Source: JAKJGV01 sp964617565
GTDB taxonomy: Bacteria > Verrucomicrobiota > Kiritimatiellia > CAIQIC01 > JAGNIJ01
NCBI GenBank assembly: GCA_964617565.1
Contig: CAZTYH010000003.1
Coordinates: 4,948 to 68,947 of the forward strand
Direction: 5' to 3'
Length of the DNA stretch: 64,000 nucleotides
The position numbers and the translations under genes are program-made. The notes beneath the pieces were generated by a model. That model was not told the origin of the DNA and did no database searches. It saw only the letters and a list, made by a program, of their open reading frames with translations. This document shows, one piece after another, positions 61,767 through 64,000 of the stretch (position 1 is the stretch's first letter; every line of letters begins with the position of its first letter).

Positions 61767-63926
61767 ATGAGACCGCCTCGATTACTGACCATAGTTGTAT
61801 TGTGCACGGCGTGGACCTTTCAATGCTGGGGGCAGAAAATCTGGGACCGGCGGTTCGGCGGCACTTCGAACGACTATTGCCAGGTTGTACTGGAGACATC
61901 AGATGGCGGGTACATTGCCGCCGGATATTCAATGTCGAGCGTGTCGGGGAACAGAACGGAACCAACATGGGGCGTAAACGATTACTGGCTTGTTAAGGTG
62001 AATACAAACGGAGCGAAGCAGTGGGACAAGAGATTTGGCGGCAATGGCAGCGACTATGCCTATTCAATCCGGCAAACAGCCGATGGCGGTTACATTGTTG
62101 GCGGACAATCTACCACCGGCATTAACGGCGATAAAACGGAAAGTCATTGGGGGCAGGGCGACTATTGGATCGTGAAGGTCGCGAGTAACGGGGCGAAGCA
62201 GTGGGACAAGCGTTTTGGTGGAACTGATTCTGATGAGCTGAGAAGTGTTCTGCAAACGCCGGACGGCGGATATTTCCTTGCCGGGCACTCTCTCTCGGGA
62301 TTGAACGGCGACAAGTCGGAATCGTCGCGAGGGAGCAACGACTTCTGGGTTGTAAAGACGACCACCAATGGCGTCAAGCAATGGGACAAGCGATATGGCG
62401 GCAGCGGCAATGAAGCGTTAAGAAGTGCGTGCCTGACTTCGGATGGGGGTTACCTCCTGGCTGGGTATTCCGACTCAGGGATTGGTGGCGACAAGTCGGA
62501 AGCGTCGCGTGGCAGCAATGACTTCTGGATTGTGAAGATAAGTTCCACAGGTGTGAAGCAATGGGACAAACGATTTGGCGGTGGCGGCGACGACCGGCTC
62601 ATGAGCATACGTCCGACAGCGGATGACGGCTATATTCTGGCAGGCACATCCGACTCGCCGATTGGAGGCGACAGGACGGACACACCTCGTGGTGGCCGGG
62701 ACTTTTGGGTTGTCAAGGTTGACGCAGCCGGAAACAAGCAATGGGATAAAGCCTTTGGTGCAACGGGATGGGAGTGGGCCTACGATATCAGGCAGACAAT
62801 AGACGGCGGTTATGTGGTCGGCGGCATGACCACGTCGGACCAGGAGGGTGATATAACGGAGCCGACGCGGGGCAATGTGGACTACTGGATCGTCAAAATG
62901 TCGGACAGTGGAGCGAAGCAATGGGATCGGCGATTCGGGGGAGCCAATTGGGATCAGTTTCTGAGTCTGGATCAATGCGTGGATGGCTCTTTCATTTTTG
63001 GCGGCTATTCCGAATCCGGTATCGGCGGAGATAAGACAGAGAATTCGTGGGGCTCGTTTAAAAACGATTACTGGCTGATAAAAATGGCCGATCCGACCTC
63101 TAGAATAAATGCCGGGGGCATCAAGCAGAGAATATGGATAAAAGATTTCGGCTTCGGGTCCGGCACGACCAAATATGCGGTCAACAGGACCATCAAGAAT
63201 GTAGGCGCGATTCCTCAAAAAGTTATGCAAAGCATTCGCGGGGTATTTGCTCCGGCAGTGATGAATTACAGCTTCCCAGGCGTTCAGCCGGGACCCTGCA
63301 AGGTTCGCCTGCATTTTGCGGACATCTATGCCACCTCTAAAGGAATGATTCAATTCGACGTGCATATTGAAGGGGTGAGGGTTTTGAAAAGCTTTGATGT
63401 CTTTGCGGCCGCAGGAGGTCGGGACCGTGCCATTGTAAAAGAGTTCGACACGGTGGTGAATGGAAACGGGTTGCAGTTGAAGTTCACACCGAAGAAGGGC
63501 GGCGCTTTCGTAAATGCGATTGAAATCACGCCCAGTATTGGTGCGATGGCCTACAGCTTGCAGTCAACCATGTCGCCGCCGCCGGAAGCCTGGACCAGCG
63601 GCAACTGGGATGAAAGTCATGGCGGGAAAAACGCGGTGGATGGCGATATCTCGACGGCGTGGATTGGGAACGCGGGAGCCAAAAGATGGTGGCTGTCGCT
63701 GGGGTATCCGCGCTCGATGTTTGCTTCCGATGTTCACATTCTGTTCGATGCGGACTCGGTTAAAAACACGGCGCTGCTCGCAAGCCGGGATGGATTTGAA
63801 TGGTTTGACTTGGACGAAGCGCTATCGGGCGGGCCGTGCGAACTTCAGTATCTCTGGGTTGAGTTTTTGCCGGACGAGGAAGATGCCGTACGCGTCCCGA
63901 GAGTGCTGGAGATCAAGGTGGAGTAG
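61767..63926 (+). CDS. Secreted seven-repeat beta-propeller protein with malectin and discoidin-like modules
   Basis: A 719-residue exported protein (signal RLLTIVVLCTAWTFQCWG). Seven consecutive repeats of about 60 residues (about 22-440) each start KQWDKRFGG or a close variant, continue with DGGYIVGG and end DYWIVKV; seven units suit a closed seven-bladed propeller. A malectin-like module (about 445-590, PGPCKVRLHFADIYAT) and a discoidin-like module (about 600-719) follow, as in the preceding protein. A cell-surface glycan-binding role is likely. ATG at 61767 has AAGGAG upstream. The 74 bases after the gene to the window end show nothing recognisable. Confidence 0.75.
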   Translation: MRPPRLLTIVVLCTAWTFQCWGQKIWDRRFGGTSNDYCQVVLETSDGGYIAAGYSMSSVSGNRTEPTWGVNDYWLVKVNTNGAKQWDKRFGGNGSDYAYSIRQTADGGYIVGGQSTTGINGDKTESHWGQGDYWIVKVASNGAKQWDKRFGGTDSDELRSVLQTPDGGYFLAGHSLSGLNGDKSESSRGSNDFWVVKTTTNGVKQWDKRYGGSGNEALRSACLTSDGGYLLAGYSDSGIGGDKSEASRGSNDFWIVKISSTGVKQWDKRFGGGGDDRLMSIRPTADDGYILAGTSDSPIGGDRTDTPRGGRDFWVVKVDAAGNKQWDKAFGATGWEWAYDIRQTIDGGYVVGGMTTSDQEGDITEPTRGNVDYWIVKMSDSGAKQWDRRFGGANWDQFLSLDQCVDGSFIFGGYSESGIGGDKTENSWGSFKNDYWLIKMADPTSRINAGGIKQRIWIKDFGFGSGTTKYAVNRTIKNVGAIPQKVMQSIRGVFAPAVMNYSFPGVQPGPCKVRLHFADIYATSKGMIQFDVHIEGVRVLKSFDVFAAAGGRDRAIVKEFDTVVNGNGLQLKFTPKKGGAFVNAIEITPSIGAMAYSLQSTMSPPPEAWTSGNWDESHGGKNAVDGDISTAWIGNAGAKRWWLSLGYPRSMFASDVHILFDADSVKNTALLASRDGFEWFDLDEALSGGPCELQYLWVEFLPDEEDAVRVPRVLEIKVE
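63582..63823 (+). repeat. 242-bp segment identical to 61318-61559
   Basis: Second copy of the perfectly conserved block, in the 3' part of the seven-repeat propeller gene. Confidence 0.95.
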
Positions 63927-64000
63927 AAGAGCCGCCCGGGAAAAGTGGTCGTCCTTCTTGGACGCCGCTCGAAAGTACTACCAACGATAGCCGGTCCTTG

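Overview
The window is a gene-dense, mid-to-high GC bacterial chromosome segment, almost certainly from a metagenome assembly because it contains a 100-N scaffold gap. Several features point to a Gram-negative member of the PVC group, most plausibly Verrucomicrobiota/Kiritimatiellota. These are many secreted proteins with DxDxDG calcium-type repeats and a recurring C-terminal 'Y.V..TTN...FYR' domain, a TIGR03790-type protein, malectin-like modules, a membrane pyrophosphatase, CreD, and an MlaE/MlaD system. The taxonomic call is inference; there is no rRNA here, and I found no tRNA, CRISPR array or insertion sequence.

Layout. 1-1.9 kb: the edge of one gene and two exported proteins on the minus strand. 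2.1-8.5 kb: a seven-gene plus-strand operon, ftsH-folP-cdaA-cdaR-TPR-ydjY-like-nfu, joining membrane proteolysis, folate and c-di-AMP synthesis. 8.5-9.5 kb: an ExoX-like exonuclease broken by an artificial gap. 9.6-11.8 kb: hppA with a good promoter and terminator. 11.9-17.2 kb: a TIGR03790 protein, TatD, a ROK kinase, a patatin, DUF167 and an M50 protease. 17.2-24.5 kb: a structured RNA candidate, a 1,686-residue beta-helix surface protein, a small exported protein and its decayed tandem copy. 24.5-31.8 kb (minus): a GDP-deoxyhexose cluster (gmd, rmd-like, flippase-like), rpsU, ugd, creD. 32.3-34.1 kb: a type III polyketide synthase overlapping a UbiE-like methyltransferase. 34.2-42.2 kb: secreted phosphoesterase, sugar dehydrogenase, a four-module binding protein and an RdgC-like protein.

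42.8-53.6 kb is a long co-directional run: pyk, a beta-carbonic anhydrase, an Mla-type lipid transport set (mlaE, an MlaF-like protein without catalytic motifs, mlaD, a TPR lipoprotein), an SH3 protein, an M48 peptidase lipoprotein, a CHASE2 adenylate cyclase, a metallo-beta-lactamase-fold enzyme and acetolactate decarboxylase. 53.6-59.5 kb: an EamA-like protein, cysE, an AsmA-like protein, three tandem hsp20 genes behind a sigma-54 type promoter, corA and a DUF3592-like protein. 59.6-63.9 kb: two neighbouring secreted beta-propeller proteins with the same malectin plus discoidin-like tail and 242 identical bases.

The most noteworthy items are: paired TTCCA-N5-TGGAA palindromes with identical 31-bp spacing at two distant sites; a perfect 44-bp palindrome; the degenerate MlaF; the sigma-54/hsp20 locus; rpsU without a standard start codon; an attenuator-like structured RNA; and the polyketide synthase/methyltransferase pair.
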